In this document: positions 54,650-62,322 of the stretch, in pieces
Layout: each line of letters opens with the position of its first letter
Numbering within the stretch: the first letter of the stretch is position 1
NCBI RefSeq assembly: GCF_002086485.1
Contig: NZ_MVHF01000001.1
Location: 124,001 to 188,000 of the forward strand
Reading direction: 5' to 3'
Length of the DNA: 64,000 bases
From: Mycobacterium aquaticum
GTDB lineage: Bacteria > Actinomycetota > Actinomycetes > Mycobacteriales > Mycobacteriaceae
Notes under the pieces: generated by a model
Database searches by the model: none
Told to the model about the DNA's origin: nothing
What the model saw: the letters and a program-made list of their open reading frames with translations, nothing else
Program-made: the position numbers and the translations under genes

Positions 54650-55206
54650 TATCGGCCGGCGCGATTGGCCAGAGGCTGCCAGGCCCGGTCCAGTACCGGA
54701 ACCAGGATCACGGAAACCAGTGTGGTGTTCAGGATCGCGGGTATATAGGCCGCGGTCAACCAGTACCCAAACGTGTTGCCGAGGAAGATATCGGTGACGG
54801 TGAACGAGAGGCCGACGACGACGGCGACCGCCGAGATGATGATCGCTCGAATCACCTGTCGCGACTGTGAATCCGGTTGAGGGTAGTAGTTGGCGATGAG
54901 TCCCGCGATCAAGCCCACCAGACCGTTGGCAAGGCTCCAGTTCCAGTAGGTGAGGAAGCCGAATCCCTGGATTTGGTCGACGATGGCGTTGCCGACGACA
55001 CCGGTGAAAAATCCGGCGACAGGACCGAAGCGGATGCCGACGAACGGGATGATGGCAAGCGCGGGGCGCAGAGACACATTTGCGGTGCCAGGGATGATGA
55101 AGCTGAACACGCCCAGCACGCCGTAGAGCGCGGCGCCGACTGCGCCGAACACGACGGTGCGTGATGTGACGGCCCAAGGCTTCTGCGCGGAACGGGTTGC
55201 GGTCAT
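54649..55206 (-). CDS. ECF transporter S component, unknown substrate
   Basis: A 185-residue membrane protein with six predicted helices. The pattern VVFGAVGAALYGVLGVFSFI, SLRPALAIIPFVGIRFGPVA and GFFTGVVGNAIVDQIQGFGF is typical of S components that bind a vitamin-like or nucleobase-like ligand. No known S family could be fixed. Neighbouring SAHH-like and deaminase-like genes suggest a nucleoside, purine or related compound. GGAGGAATCAAG ribosome binding site. Confidence 0.8.
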   Translation of the reverse strand: MTATRSAQKPWAVTSRTVVFGAVGAALYGVLGVFSFIIPGTANVSLRPALAIIPFVGIRFGPVAGFFTGVVGNAIVDQIQGFGFLTYWNWSLANGLVGLIAGLIANYYPQPDSQSRQVIRAIIISAVAVVVGLSFTVTDIFLGNTFGYWLTAAYIPAILNTTLVSVILVPVLDRAWQPLANRAGR

Positions 55207-55219
55207 CTTGATTCCTCCG

Positions 55220-56872
55220 TTATCGGGGCGCCGCTATGGCGCGGCTGAGTTGGCGGGCCAGTTCGTGCGGAGGTGGAATAGCTTCTCCGGCAAGGGATAT
55301 CGATCGTGCGGCGCGAACATAGTCGGTCTCGCGCAGTACCGCCCGCCCAGTGGCCGGTGCGGTGTCGTCATGCCACAGGCCGACATTTGCGACGATCTGG
55401 CCCGGGGATCCGTCGGCAATCAACCTGCCGTCGTCGACAACGATGATCCGGTCGGAGCGCCACAGCGCCAGGTCGACGTCATGGGTGATGAAGTAGATGC
55501 TCTGAATGTCCGGCAGCGCCCAGATGGCGTCGAGGAAATGGCTGGCGGACCGCTCATCCTGGCCCGCGGTCGGTTCGTCCAAGATCAACGACCGTGGCCG
55601 CAATGTCAACGCCAATGCCAGCGCCAGGCGCCGTTGCTCGCCGAACGACAGCGTTCTCGGAGAGCGGTTCCAGATATCGGGGATGTCGGCGAGGCCGACT
55701 GTGGCGAGAGCTTCGGCAGACACCGCCTGGATTTCCGACTCGTCGAAGCCGAGGTTGCGCGGGCCGAACGCCAGCTCATCGGCGACGGTCCCGGCGAAGA
55801 GCGCCTGGGCCGGATTCTGGAACAGATACCCGCACAATGCGGTCAGTTCGGCGGCACGGTAGTCGGCGATCTCCCGGCCGGCAAAGGTGACGAGGCCGTC
55901 GAGCACCTCGACCAGGCCCACCGCGGCGCGCAGCAACGTCGACTTGCCCGCACCATTGCGGCCCAGTACCGCGATGTTTTGGCGCGCAAGCAGATCGGCC
56001 GTGACCGCGCCCAGCACCGGCGTGCCGGCGTAACCGATGCACGCGTCCTCGTACCGCAGCAGCGAGGGGCCCGGTACGGCCGGCGCCGTCGTCCGCTGTT
56101 CCGACAGCTCGGCCGCACGCGTGACCAGGGCGTCGAACGGCAAACTGACGGCGTCAGGGTCGGCGGCCCGGAGAAAGCCCTCCAGATCGCCCGAGTATGT
56201 GACGCGACCGTGGTCCAGTTGCAGCACGCGGTTCGGTGCCACCGGGACCACATCGCCGACCCGGTGCTCTATGACCAGCGCTGCACCACCGTCGTCGACA
56301 TGCCGGCGCAGTGCGCGCAACACCCGGACTGCGGCGTCCGGATCGAGATTGGCCAACGGTTCGTCTGCGATGATCAACCGGGGCCGCAGCACCAGGATGC
56401 CGGCGAATGCCACCAATTGCAGCTGGCCCCCGGATAATTCGTGGGTGGAGGCGCCGAGCAGGTCGTTGTCTATCTGCAGGGTGTCGGCCACGGCGTGCAC
56501 GCGGTCGAGGATCTGCGTGGCCGGCAGTCCGCGATTCTCCAGTCCAAACGCGATGTCGGCGAGCACCGAATGCCCGACCACCTGCTTGGCGGGGTTCTGC
56601 AGCAGCGTTCCCACCGACTCGGCGATGTCGCGGATGGACGAGGTGGCGGTATCCACCCCGTCCACCAGGATCGAACCGGTGATATCGACGCGGTAGGAGT
56701 GGGGGACAAGGCCGTTGAGCGCGCGCATCACCGTGCTCTTCCCGCATCCCGATGGTCCGGCGAGCAGGATCAGATCACCGGGATGCACTACCAGGTTCAC
56801 ATCGCTGATTGCCGGCCGCTTCGCCGCGCGGTAGGTGACGGTGACGTCCTGCAGGGTCGCCAGCGCGGTCAT
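55220..56872 (-). CDS. fused EcfA1-EcfA2 ATPase
   Basis: A 550-residue double ATPase. First domain: GPSGCGKSTVM, LSGGQLQLVAFAGI, LIIADEPLANLD. Second: GRNGAGKSTLLRA, LSFGEQRRLALALAL, LILDEPTAGQD. The Q-loops are TLLQNPAKQV and YLFQNPAQAL, the usual ECF form. It drives the S/T membrane module. Its ATG overlaps the SAHH-like stop by four bases. Confidence 0.9.
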   Translation of the reverse strand: MTALATLQDVTVTYRAAKRPAISDVNLVVHPGDLILLAGPSGCGKSTVMRALNGLVPHSYRVDITGSILVDGVDTATSSIRDIAESVGTLLQNPAKQVVGHSVLADIAFGLENRGLPATQILDRVHAVADTLQIDNDLLGASTHELSGGQLQLVAFAGILVLRPRLIIADEPLANLDPDAAVRVLRALRRHVDDGGAALVIEHRVGDVVPVAPNRVLQLDHGRVTYSGDLEGFLRAADPDAVSLPFDALVTRAAELSEQRTTAPAVPGPSLLRYEDACIGYAGTPVLGAVTADLLARQNIAVLGRNGAGKSTLLRAAVGLVEVLDGLVTFAGREIADYRAAELTALCGYLFQNPAQALFAGTVADELAFGPRNLGFDESEIQAVSAEALATVGLADIPDIWNRSPRTLSFGEQRRLALALALTLRPRSLILDEPTAGQDERSASHFLDAIWALPDIQSIYFITHDVDLALWRSDRIIVVDDGRLIADGSPGQIVANVGLWHDDTAPATGRAVLRETDYVRAARSISLAGEAIPPPHELARQLSRAIAAPR

Positions 56873-58086
56873 CTGTGTTCACCTGCCCCGTCGATACGTA
56901 CGCCGAGGCTGTCGAGCTTGGCCTGTGCCACTCGGTTGTCCGCCGACGCGGGCAGCGGATGGACGCCGGGCGGCAGCTCTGTCCCGGAAGTGACCAGGTA
57001 TTCGATGGCCAGCAGCTGCACCCCGAACGAGAGGTCCATGATCTCGATCGGATTGCCTTCTCCGGCAGTGCAGTTGATGCAATTGCCGTCATCGAGGATC
57101 AGAATCGAACGCCCGTTGGGCAGATCGAACGCCTCGACACGGTGACCGACGGTGCGGCGCCGGGCGCCTGCGGCGACGACGGCGTCGATGCCGATCTCCT
57201 GATCGACGCCACCGGCTACAGCCACCGCCGCGCCGTCGGGAAGCGACAGCAGGTGCTCCAGATCGATGGTGTGGGCCACCCCGGTCGCCGAAATCAGCAA
57301 GTCGGCCGCCGCGGCGGCCTCAGTCAGGGGGGCCACAGCGAAACCGGCGTGCAGCGCCTCCAGGGCCTTGACCGGGTCACGCTCGGCGACCGTGACCCTC
57401 GCACCCAGAGCGCTCACCGCGCGCGCGACGCCCCGACCCACGTAACCGTATCCGGCCACCGCGACCGCTTTGGCGGTCAACGTGGTGCCCAGCAGATCGA
57501 CCATGGTCAGGACGGTCGACTGGCCGGTGCCGTATCCGTTGTCGAACAGTGTCTTGCAGCGGGCGTCATTGGCTGCGATGACCGGGATCCGCAGCCGGCC
57601 CTCCCGTGACATGGTGTGCAGGGGCCAGAGTCCGCTGGTGGTCTCCTCCGACGCCCCGATGAGGGTGCCGAGGAGTTCGGGGCGTTCGGCGTGAGCGAGC
57701 CGGATCACGCTCGAACCATCGTCGACCAGGATGTCGAGACCTCGGTCCAGAAACTCCAGCGCCAGCCGTCGGTCGATGTCCCGGTCACCGTCGGCCTGCG
57801 CGAAGACCGCGATGCCGGCCTGCCGCAGAGCCGCGGCGACATCGTCACGGGTGCATGCGCCGTCGCAGACGACCGAAACGTCCGCACCCGCGGCTGCCAT
57901 GCTCAGCGCCAGGTTGGCGGTCTTGGGCTCCAGCACGAGTGACAAGCCGATCCGCCGCCCTGCGACGATTCCACTGGCACGCAGTTGTGCACTCAGTGCG
58001 GCTGTGACGGGCATGAAACGCCGCGCCCAGTCGATCTTCTCGCGTCCCGACGTCCACACCGCGGGTTCGTGTACCGAGGCCGTCAC
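56869..58086 (-). CDS. adenosylhomocysteinase-like protein lacking catalytic His
   Basis: A 405-residue SAHH relative. Kept features: DDVAAAL (81-87), DDG at 122-124, EETTSG at 147-152, FDNGYGTGQST (181-191) with Lys178, NAD loop GYGYVGRG (212-219) and the EGNPIEIMDLSF end. Not kept: SAHH His55 is Val51 here (LVLEPKTA), His301 is Gly293 (AGGVDQEI) and His353 is Asn345 (EGNP). It probably binds NAD and maybe a nucleoside, but normal SAH hydrolysis is unlikely. GTG overlaps the Rossmann gene by four bases. Confidence 0.8.
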   Translation of the reverse strand: MTASVHEPAVWTSGREKIDWARRFMPVTAALSAQLRASGIVAGRRIGLSLVLEPKTANLALSMAAAGADVSVVCDGACTRDDVAAALRQAGIAVFAQADGDRDIDRRLALEFLDRGLDILVDDGSSVIRLAHAERPELLGTLIGASEETTSGLWPLHTMSREGRLRIPVIAANDARCKTLFDNGYGTGQSTVLTMVDLLGTTLTAKAVAVAGYGYVGRGVARAVSALGARVTVAERDPVKALEALHAGFAVAPLTEAAAAADLLISATGVAHTIDLEHLLSLPDGAAVAVAGGVDQEIGIDAVVAAGARRRTVGHRVEAFDLPNGRSILILDDGNCINCTAGEGNPIEIMDLSFGVQLLAIEYLVTSGTELPPGVHPLPASADNRVAQAKLDSLGVRIDGAGEHR

Positions 58087-58874
58087 GGCTGTAATGCTTC
58101 GGCCAGCGCGATATCGGCACGCTGCGCTCCCACCGTGACCAGCAGAACGGCGTATGCCGCACGGATTTCGGCTGCGGTGTGGTGCAGGGCGTCCGTTTCC
58201 ACAGGTGGCACCACGAAGATCGGACGCGGTCCCTCGAAGTGGCCCAATCCGCGCAAAGTGCGGGCGGCAGTGAAGGTGTCGGGGTGCACGGTGGCGTGAG
58301 TCCCCGCATTCACCACCAGCAGCGGGCGGTCTCCTGCAGCCACCGCATCCGGCGTCAACTTCCGATGGCCGACTCCGGTAGCTATCACGACGTCGACATC
58401 GGCTGGTATGAAAGGCGATTCGATGATCCGGTGCGATGGTGCGGCGTGCCTGACGGCAATGTCCCACAGCCCGACCGGTTCATCTGCGGTCAATTGGATG
58501 CGGCCGCCGAACCGGATGATCGCGGCGGCCAGGGCATCTGCGACATCGCCGGTGCCGACGATCAGGAATCTGGTACTCGGAATCAGCAGGTTCGTCTCGC
58601 GGGCAAATGAACTCAGCACCAGGTCTGCCCAGGCACGTGCCTCGAATGCCGCGACTACCGACGAGTTCGCAATGTCGGAACGCCCCACTGACACGCGGGC
58701 CCCAGTTCCCGGTTGGCCCACGGTGCGCCATAGGCTTTGGATTGCTGCTGCGGTGACGGCGTCGATCGACGAATCGACGTCAAGGGAGACGCGATGTGCC
58801 GTGGTCGCGGCGCGGACGCGCACCCGCGCGGCGACATTGGATGCGCTCGGCGCGCGGAGCAGAAGATCGGACAT
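58083..58874 (-). CDS. Rossmann-fold protein, unknown function
   Basis: About 263 residues. A nucleotide-binding loop RFLIVGTGDVADALAAAIIR is in the middle, followed by GRIQLTADEP, DVDVVIATGVGHR and PLLVVNAGTHATVHPD, an order resembling the NAD domain of SAHH-type enzymes. The N-terminal 100 residues match nothing I know. It overlaps the SAHH-like gene, so the two may form a complex. Start: ATG 58874 or GTG 58880; neither has a ribosome binding site. Confidence 0.6.
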   Translation of the reverse strand: MSDLLLRAPSASNVAARVRVRAATTAHRVSLDVDSSIDAVTAAAIQSLWRTVGQPGTGARVSVGRSDIANSSVVAAFEARAWADLVLSSFARETNLLIPSTRFLIVGTGDVADALAAAIIRFGGRIQLTADEPVGLWDIAVRHAAPSHRIIESPFIPADVDVVIATGVGHRKLTPDAVAAGDRPLLVVNAGTHATVHPDTFTAARTLRGLGHFEGPRPIFVVPPVETDALHHTAAEIRAAYAVLLVTVGAQRADIALAEALQP

Positions 58875-58930
58875 CGTCACTGTTCTAGCGGGTACTCGAC
58901 CGCGTGAGAATGCTTACGTTCACGGTGACC

Positions 58931-58947
58931 GCAAGCGGATCGCTTGC
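58931..58947. promoter_or_regulatory. hairpin between the ANTAR gene and its operon
   Basis: GCAAGCG-GAT-CGCTTGC, seven perfect pairs with a three-base loop, in the 90-base leader after the ANTAR gene. ANTAR proteins act on paired hairpins with six-base loops; this one does not fit exactly, so a role as antitermination target is only a guess. Confidence 0.4.
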
Positions 58948-58971
58948 ACTGCAGCCGCTTTGGATCTCGTG

Positions 58972-59286
58972 CTACGACGAGCATGCGAGTGTGGCGGACC
59001 GGCTGCGCGCGATCAGCTCACCCCAGATGGCGAACGCTTCGGCATGCTCGGCGCAGGTGGAAGCGGTCGCGACCGCCACGAGTCCTGCCGCGACACTGCC
59101 CAACCCGATGCCTGTCTGCCGCACCACTCGCGACAGCTCGACGAACGCCTCGTCCGGCGAGCATCCACGCAGGCCGACCAGGATGCCGATCGCGGTGTCG
59201 ATGACCTTCCGGGACGTGTCGACCGTCGAGTATCCGGTGTGTCGCATACCCGGAATCATGGTCTGGGGCGCCCATCGATCCCACAT
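58972..59286 (-). CDS. stand-alone ANTAR-domain RNA-binding regulator
   Basis: A 104-residue protein consisting of little more than an ANTAR domain: VIDTAIGILVGLRGCSPDEA then FVELSRVVRQTGIGLGSVAA shows the conserved Ala, Gly and hydrophobic pattern of the three-helix fold. ANTAR proteins bind nascent RNA and stop transcription termination, often for nitrogen uptake operons (AmiR, NasR). No sensor (GAF, receiver) domain is attached, so activity may depend on a partner. It heads the minus-strand transport block. Confidence 0.75.
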   Translation of the reverse strand: MWDRWAPQTMIPGMRHTGYSTVDTSRKVIDTAIGILVGLRGCSPDEAFVELSRVVRQTGIGLGSVAAGLVAVATASTCAEHAEAFAIWGELIARSRSATLACSS

Positions 59287-59317
59287 ATCGGCGCAGCGTG
59301 ATTACTACTTTGGCCGA

Positions 59318-59369
59318 GCAGACGCAAACATGCCCCAAATCAAGGGATTTGGGGCATGTTTGCGTCTGC
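59318..59369. terminator. 23-bp perfect hairpin after the cysteine desulfurase gene
   Basis: Arms of 23 bases (59318-59340 and 59347-59369; left arm begins GCAGACGCAAACATGCCC) pair perfectly around a six-base loop. It lies eight bases past the cysteine desulfurase stop on the minus strand. No T-run follows; mycobacterial terminators often lack one. It shares the CGAGCAGAC core with the repeat at 37683. Confidence 0.7.
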
Positions 59370-59377
59370 CCGCGAGT

Positions 59378-61195
59378 CTAGGGTGAGCCCTCGGCGATGC
59401 GGCGTACCGCGTCGATGAACACGTCGATCTCCTCGAAGGTGTTGTAGAACGCGAACGATGGGCGCACCGTGGCCTCAAGCCCGAGCCTGCGCAGGATCGG
59501 TTGGGCGCAGTGATGCCCGGCGCGCACGGCGATGCCCTCGGCATTCAGTGCCTTGCCGACCTCGAGCGGTTCATGCCCGGCCAGCACGAAGGACAGCACG
59601 CTGGCCTTCTCGTCGGCCGTGCCCACCAGACGCACTCCCGGGATGGCCGCCAGGCGCGGGGTGGCGTACTCCAGCAGCGCGTGCTCGTAGGCGGCGATGC
59701 GGTCGATGCCGACCCGCTCGACGCAGCGCAGCGCCTCGCCGAGCCCGACCGCGTCGGCGATGTTGCCCGTGCCTGCCTCGAACTTGTTCGGCGGACCCTG
59801 ATACAGCGAGCGTTCCAGGGTGACGTCGGCGATCATGTTGCCGCCGCCCTGCCACGGCGGGGTTTCGGCCAGCGCATCCTCGCGGCCGTAGAGCGCTCCG
59901 ATGCCGGTCGGCCCGTAAATCTTGTGCCCGGAGAAGACGAAGAAATCCGCCCCGGTCTCCGCCACGTCGATCGCGATGTGCGGGATGGACTGCGCACCGT
60001 CGATGAGCACCCGGGCGCCGTAACGGTGGCCGAGTTCGACGATCGTCTTGACCGGGGTGACGGTGCCCAGTGCGTTTGAAACCTGGGTGGCGGCAACAAG
60101 TTTCGTTCGGGGACCGAGCAGGTCCTCGAATTCGCTCAACAGCAGATTGCCCGCATCGTCCACCGGCGCCACCTTCAGGACCGCACCGGTCTGCTGCGAA
60201 ATGAGCTGCCACGGAACGATATTGGCGTGATGCTCCAGGTGGGTGATGACGATCTCGTCGCCCGGGCCCAGATGCTTGCCACCCCAGGCATAGGCCACCA
60301 GGTTGATGGCCTCGGTGGTGCCGCGTACGAAGATGATCTCCTCGGCCTTCGACGCTCCGATGAACCGTCGGACCGCCTCACGGGCGTCCTCGTAGGCGTC
60401 GGTGGCCCTGGCTGCCAACTCATGCGCCGCACGGTGGATGTTGGAGTTCTCGTGGGCGTAGAAGTACGCCAACCGGTCGATCACCGACTGCGGCTTCTGG
60501 GTGGTCGCCGCGTTGTCGAACCAGATCAGCGGTTTGCCGTTGACGGTCTCCCGCAGGATCGGGAAGTCGGCGCGGATCGCGTTGACGTCGAAGATCTCGT
60601 GGTCGTCCGGTACAGCCGGGGTCGGATCGGCGGGAGCCGTCGGGGTCTGCAGGAAGTAGTAGCCCGCGGCATCGTCGGAGGGTGCCGGCGAACCCGACCA
60701 ATCCAGATCCGGCACCGTCGGGACGGCCCCCGGCCAGGTGGGGGCCGAACCTCGGGGCGCCACCGGCGCTGACGGGGGCCCACCGGCCAACACCCCCGGC
60801 ACCGTCGGGACCAGGCCCGTCGGTACCGCGAAGGCCTCCAGACCACCGAAGGGTGCGATGGGGCTCGCCGCGTTGCCGCGGGGCGCGACCGGGACGACTC
60901 CCGGAATGCCGTCGGGCTCAGGCGACGTCGGCGCCGGCAGCGCAACGTCGGGAACCGAGACGAACGCCGGGGGAGTGGCGGGGTGTGCCAAACCGGCCGC
61001 CGTGGTGACGGCCGATGATGCTGCCGTGGCATCGGGGGTCGTCCCGCGCGGTGCCACCTGGGTGGTCACCGGCGGGCTGTCCGGACCCGGCCGGATGCTG
61101 GTGGCGTAGAGCTGCGTCGCCAGCGCGGCCAACTCGGCCGCGCTGATCGGCAGATCTCCCTCAGCATCTAGCGATTTGTACTCACTTGTACTCAT
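59378..61195 (-). CDS. encapsulin cargo: cysteine desulfurase with long disordered N-terminus
   Basis: A 605-residue PLP enzyme. Residues 203-605 are a SufS-type desulfurase: DGAQSIPHIAID, PLP Lys425 (FSGHKIYGPTGIG), active Cys563 (RAGHHCAQPIL). It turns cysteine into alanine and a persulfide. Residues 1-200 are a Pro/Ala-rich disordered extension with three copies of VAPRG (47-51, 103-107, 145-149) and a YYFLQTP patch (179-185). Such extensions are known to take family 2A cysteine desulfurases into the shell. ATG overlaps the encapsulin stop by 14 bases. Confidence 0.93.
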   Translation of the reverse strand: MSTSEYKSLDAEGDLPISAAELAALATQLYATSIRPGPDSPPVTTQVAPRGTTPDATAASSAVTTAAGLAHPATPPAFVSVPDVALPAPTSPEPDGIPGVVPVAPRGNAASPIAPFGGLEAFAVPTGLVPTVPGVLAGGPPSAPVAPRGSAPTWPGAVPTVPDLDWSGSPAPSDDAAGYYFLQTPTAPADPTPAVPDDHEIFDVNAIRADFPILRETVNGKPLIWFDNAATTQKPQSVIDRLAYFYAHENSNIHRAAHELAARATDAYEDAREAVRRFIGASKAEEIIFVRGTTEAINLVAYAWGGKHLGPGDEIVITHLEHHANIVPWQLISQQTGAVLKVAPVDDAGNLLLSEFEDLLGPRTKLVAATQVSNALGTVTPVKTIVELGHRYGARVLIDGAQSIPHIAIDVAETGADFFVFSGHKIYGPTGIGALYGREDALAETPPWQGGGNMIADVTLERSLYQGPPNKFEAGTGNIADAVGLGEALRCVERVGIDRIAAYEHALLEYATPRLAAIPGVRLVGTADEKASVLSFVLAGHEPLEVGKALNAEGIAVRAGHHCAQPILRRLGLEATVRPSFAFYNTFEEIDVFIDAVRRIAEGSP

Positions 61196-62105
61196 GGAAG
61201 TAGTCCACTCCGACGTCCTCGAGGACTGCCAGCGCATCGTCGGTGAGCACCGCCAGCGACGAGTACAGCGTGACCAGGTAGGACGCGATCGCCGACCGGT
61301 TGATGCCGGTGAAGCGCACCGACAGGCCCGGGGCCTGCTCGCCGACCAACCCCGGCTGGAACAGGCCAACCACACCCTGACGCTCCTCGCCGGTGCGCAC
61401 CAGGATGAACTTGGTCTTGCCGTCCTCGACCGGAACCTTGTCCGACGGCACGATGGGAATGCCGCGCCAGGTGATGAACTGGGCCCCGAACAGGCTGACC
61501 ACTGGTGGCGGCACACCCCGGCGGGTTGCCTCCCGGCCGAACGCGGCCACACCGAGCGGATTGGTCAGGAAGAACGCCGGGGTCTTCCACACCTTGGTGA
61601 TCAGCGAATCCAGGTCGTCGGGCGTCGGGGTGCCACGCAGGGTCTGGATGGTCTGCTCGGGGGTCACCTGCGACAGCAACCCGTATTCGGGGTTGTTGAT
61701 CAGCTCGGACTCCTGGCGTTCCTTGATGGTCTCGATGGTCAGCCGCAGCTGCTGGGCCACCTGATCGTGCGGGCTGGAATACAGGTCCGACACCCGGGTG
61801 TGGACGTCGAGCAGCGTCGAGATCGAGCGCAGCGTGTACTCGCGCGGGCTGGTCTCGTAGTCGACGTAGGTCTCGGGCAGCGGTTCTTCGGTGCCGGTGC
61901 CCTCCTCGGCGTGGATCGCCACCTGCTCGGGATTGACGACCCGGTTCACGCGGTAGACGCCGGCCTCGACCGGCACCCAACTGAGTAGATGCAGCAGAAA
62001 CCGCGGTGTGATCGTCGATAGCTGCGGGACGGTCTTGGTGGCGTTGGCTAGCTGCCGTGCAGCGAGATCGCCGAGCGCCTGGGATTCGTTCTGTGCCGAC
62101 GTCAT
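61182..62105 (-). CDS. family 2A encapsulin shell protein
   Basis: A 307-residue HK97-fold protein, the type known as the 35-kDa major membrane protein in M. leprae and M. avium. Conserved blocks: TPRFLLHLLSWVPVEAGVYR, YTLRSISTLLDVHTRVSDLY, WKTPAFFLTNPLGVAAFGRE and a C-terminal LVTLYSSLAVLTDDALAVLE. Family 2A shells assemble into about 60-subunit nanocompartments holding a cysteine desulfurase, encoded by the overlapping next gene. GGAGGGG ribosome binding site before ATG 62105. No signal peptide; it is cytosolic. Confidence 0.95.
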   Translation of the reverse strand: MTSAQNESQALGDLAARQLANATKTVPQLSTITPRFLLHLLSWVPVEAGVYRVNRVVNPEQVAIHAEEGTGTEEPLPETYVDYETSPREYTLRSISTLLDVHTRVSDLYSSPHDQVAQQLRLTIETIKERQESELINNPEYGLLSQVTPEQTIQTLRGTPTPDDLDSLITKVWKTPAFFLTNPLGVAAFGREATRRGVPPPVVSLFGAQFITWRGIPIVPSDKVPVEDGKTKFILVRTGEERQGVVGLFQPGLVGEQAPGLSVRFTGINRSAIASYLVTLYSSLAVLTDDALAVLEDVGVDYFHEYK

Positions 62106-62154
62106 GTGGCCCCTCCGACTGGTCTGAAGTGCGGGTGCGGCGGCAACGATACGT

Positions 62155-62206
62155 CCTGTCACCGCTTCCGACAGGGTTAGCGCGCAAACCGATTCAAACC
62201 TGTCAC
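62155..62206. promoter_or_regulatory. CCTGTCAC repeats upstream of the encapsulin gene
   Basis: CCTGTCAC occurs at 62155-62162 and 62199-62206, and the reversed half-site GACAGG at 62170-62175 forms an inverted repeat with the first copy. They lie between the encapsulin start and the polycysteine ORF, where either promoter could be controlled. The regulator is unknown. Confidence 0.45.
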
Positions 62207-62241
62207 GTCGATGTGAACTGGGCATTAATCGATGTGTGCCG

Positions 62242-62247
62242 TATGGT
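62242..62247 (+). promoter_or_regulatory. leaderless -10 box of the polycysteine ORF
   Basis: TATGGT six bases before ATG 62254, with no ribosome binding site. It fits a leaderless transcript that starts at the A of the ATG. Confidence 0.65.
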
Positions 62248-62253
62248 GTGGTC

Positions 62254-62322
62254 ATGGCTCACGACGGATCGATGCGCTCTGGTATGGCGCGCGCCTTCGT
62301 CGTGCTCTGTTGTTGTTGTTGA
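62254..62322 (+). CDS. leaderless polycysteine leader ORF (22 codons)
   Basis: The ORF runs ATG 62254 to TGA 62320-62322 and ends VVLCCCC: four TGT codons directly before the stop. Short leaderless ORFs ending in Cys runs are known in mycobacteria as cysteine-responsive attenuators: scarce Cys stalls the ribosome and frees the downstream gene. Here the downstream gene is the TQXA protein, 92 bases later, which lacks a visible ribosome binding site. This makes the gene, and maybe the encapsulin locus, cysteine-regulated. Confidence 0.85.
   Translation: MAHDGSMRSGMARAFVVLCCCC

Noticed and set aside
53850..55177. Long minus-strand frame fused upstream of the EcfT gene
   Set aside because: The first 176 codons are the shadow of the S component in another frame; the GTG at 54649 overlapping its stop is the better start.
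58972..59286. Anti-sigma or GAF-type regulator instead of ANTAR
   Set aside because: The helix pattern and the conserved Ala/Gly positions fit ANTAR, and there is no room for another domain.
62106..62255. 50-residue N-terminal extension of the encapsulin (open frame from 62255)
   Set aside because: The ribosome binding site GGAGGGG and the conserved family start place initiation at 62105; the extension lies in promoter DNA.
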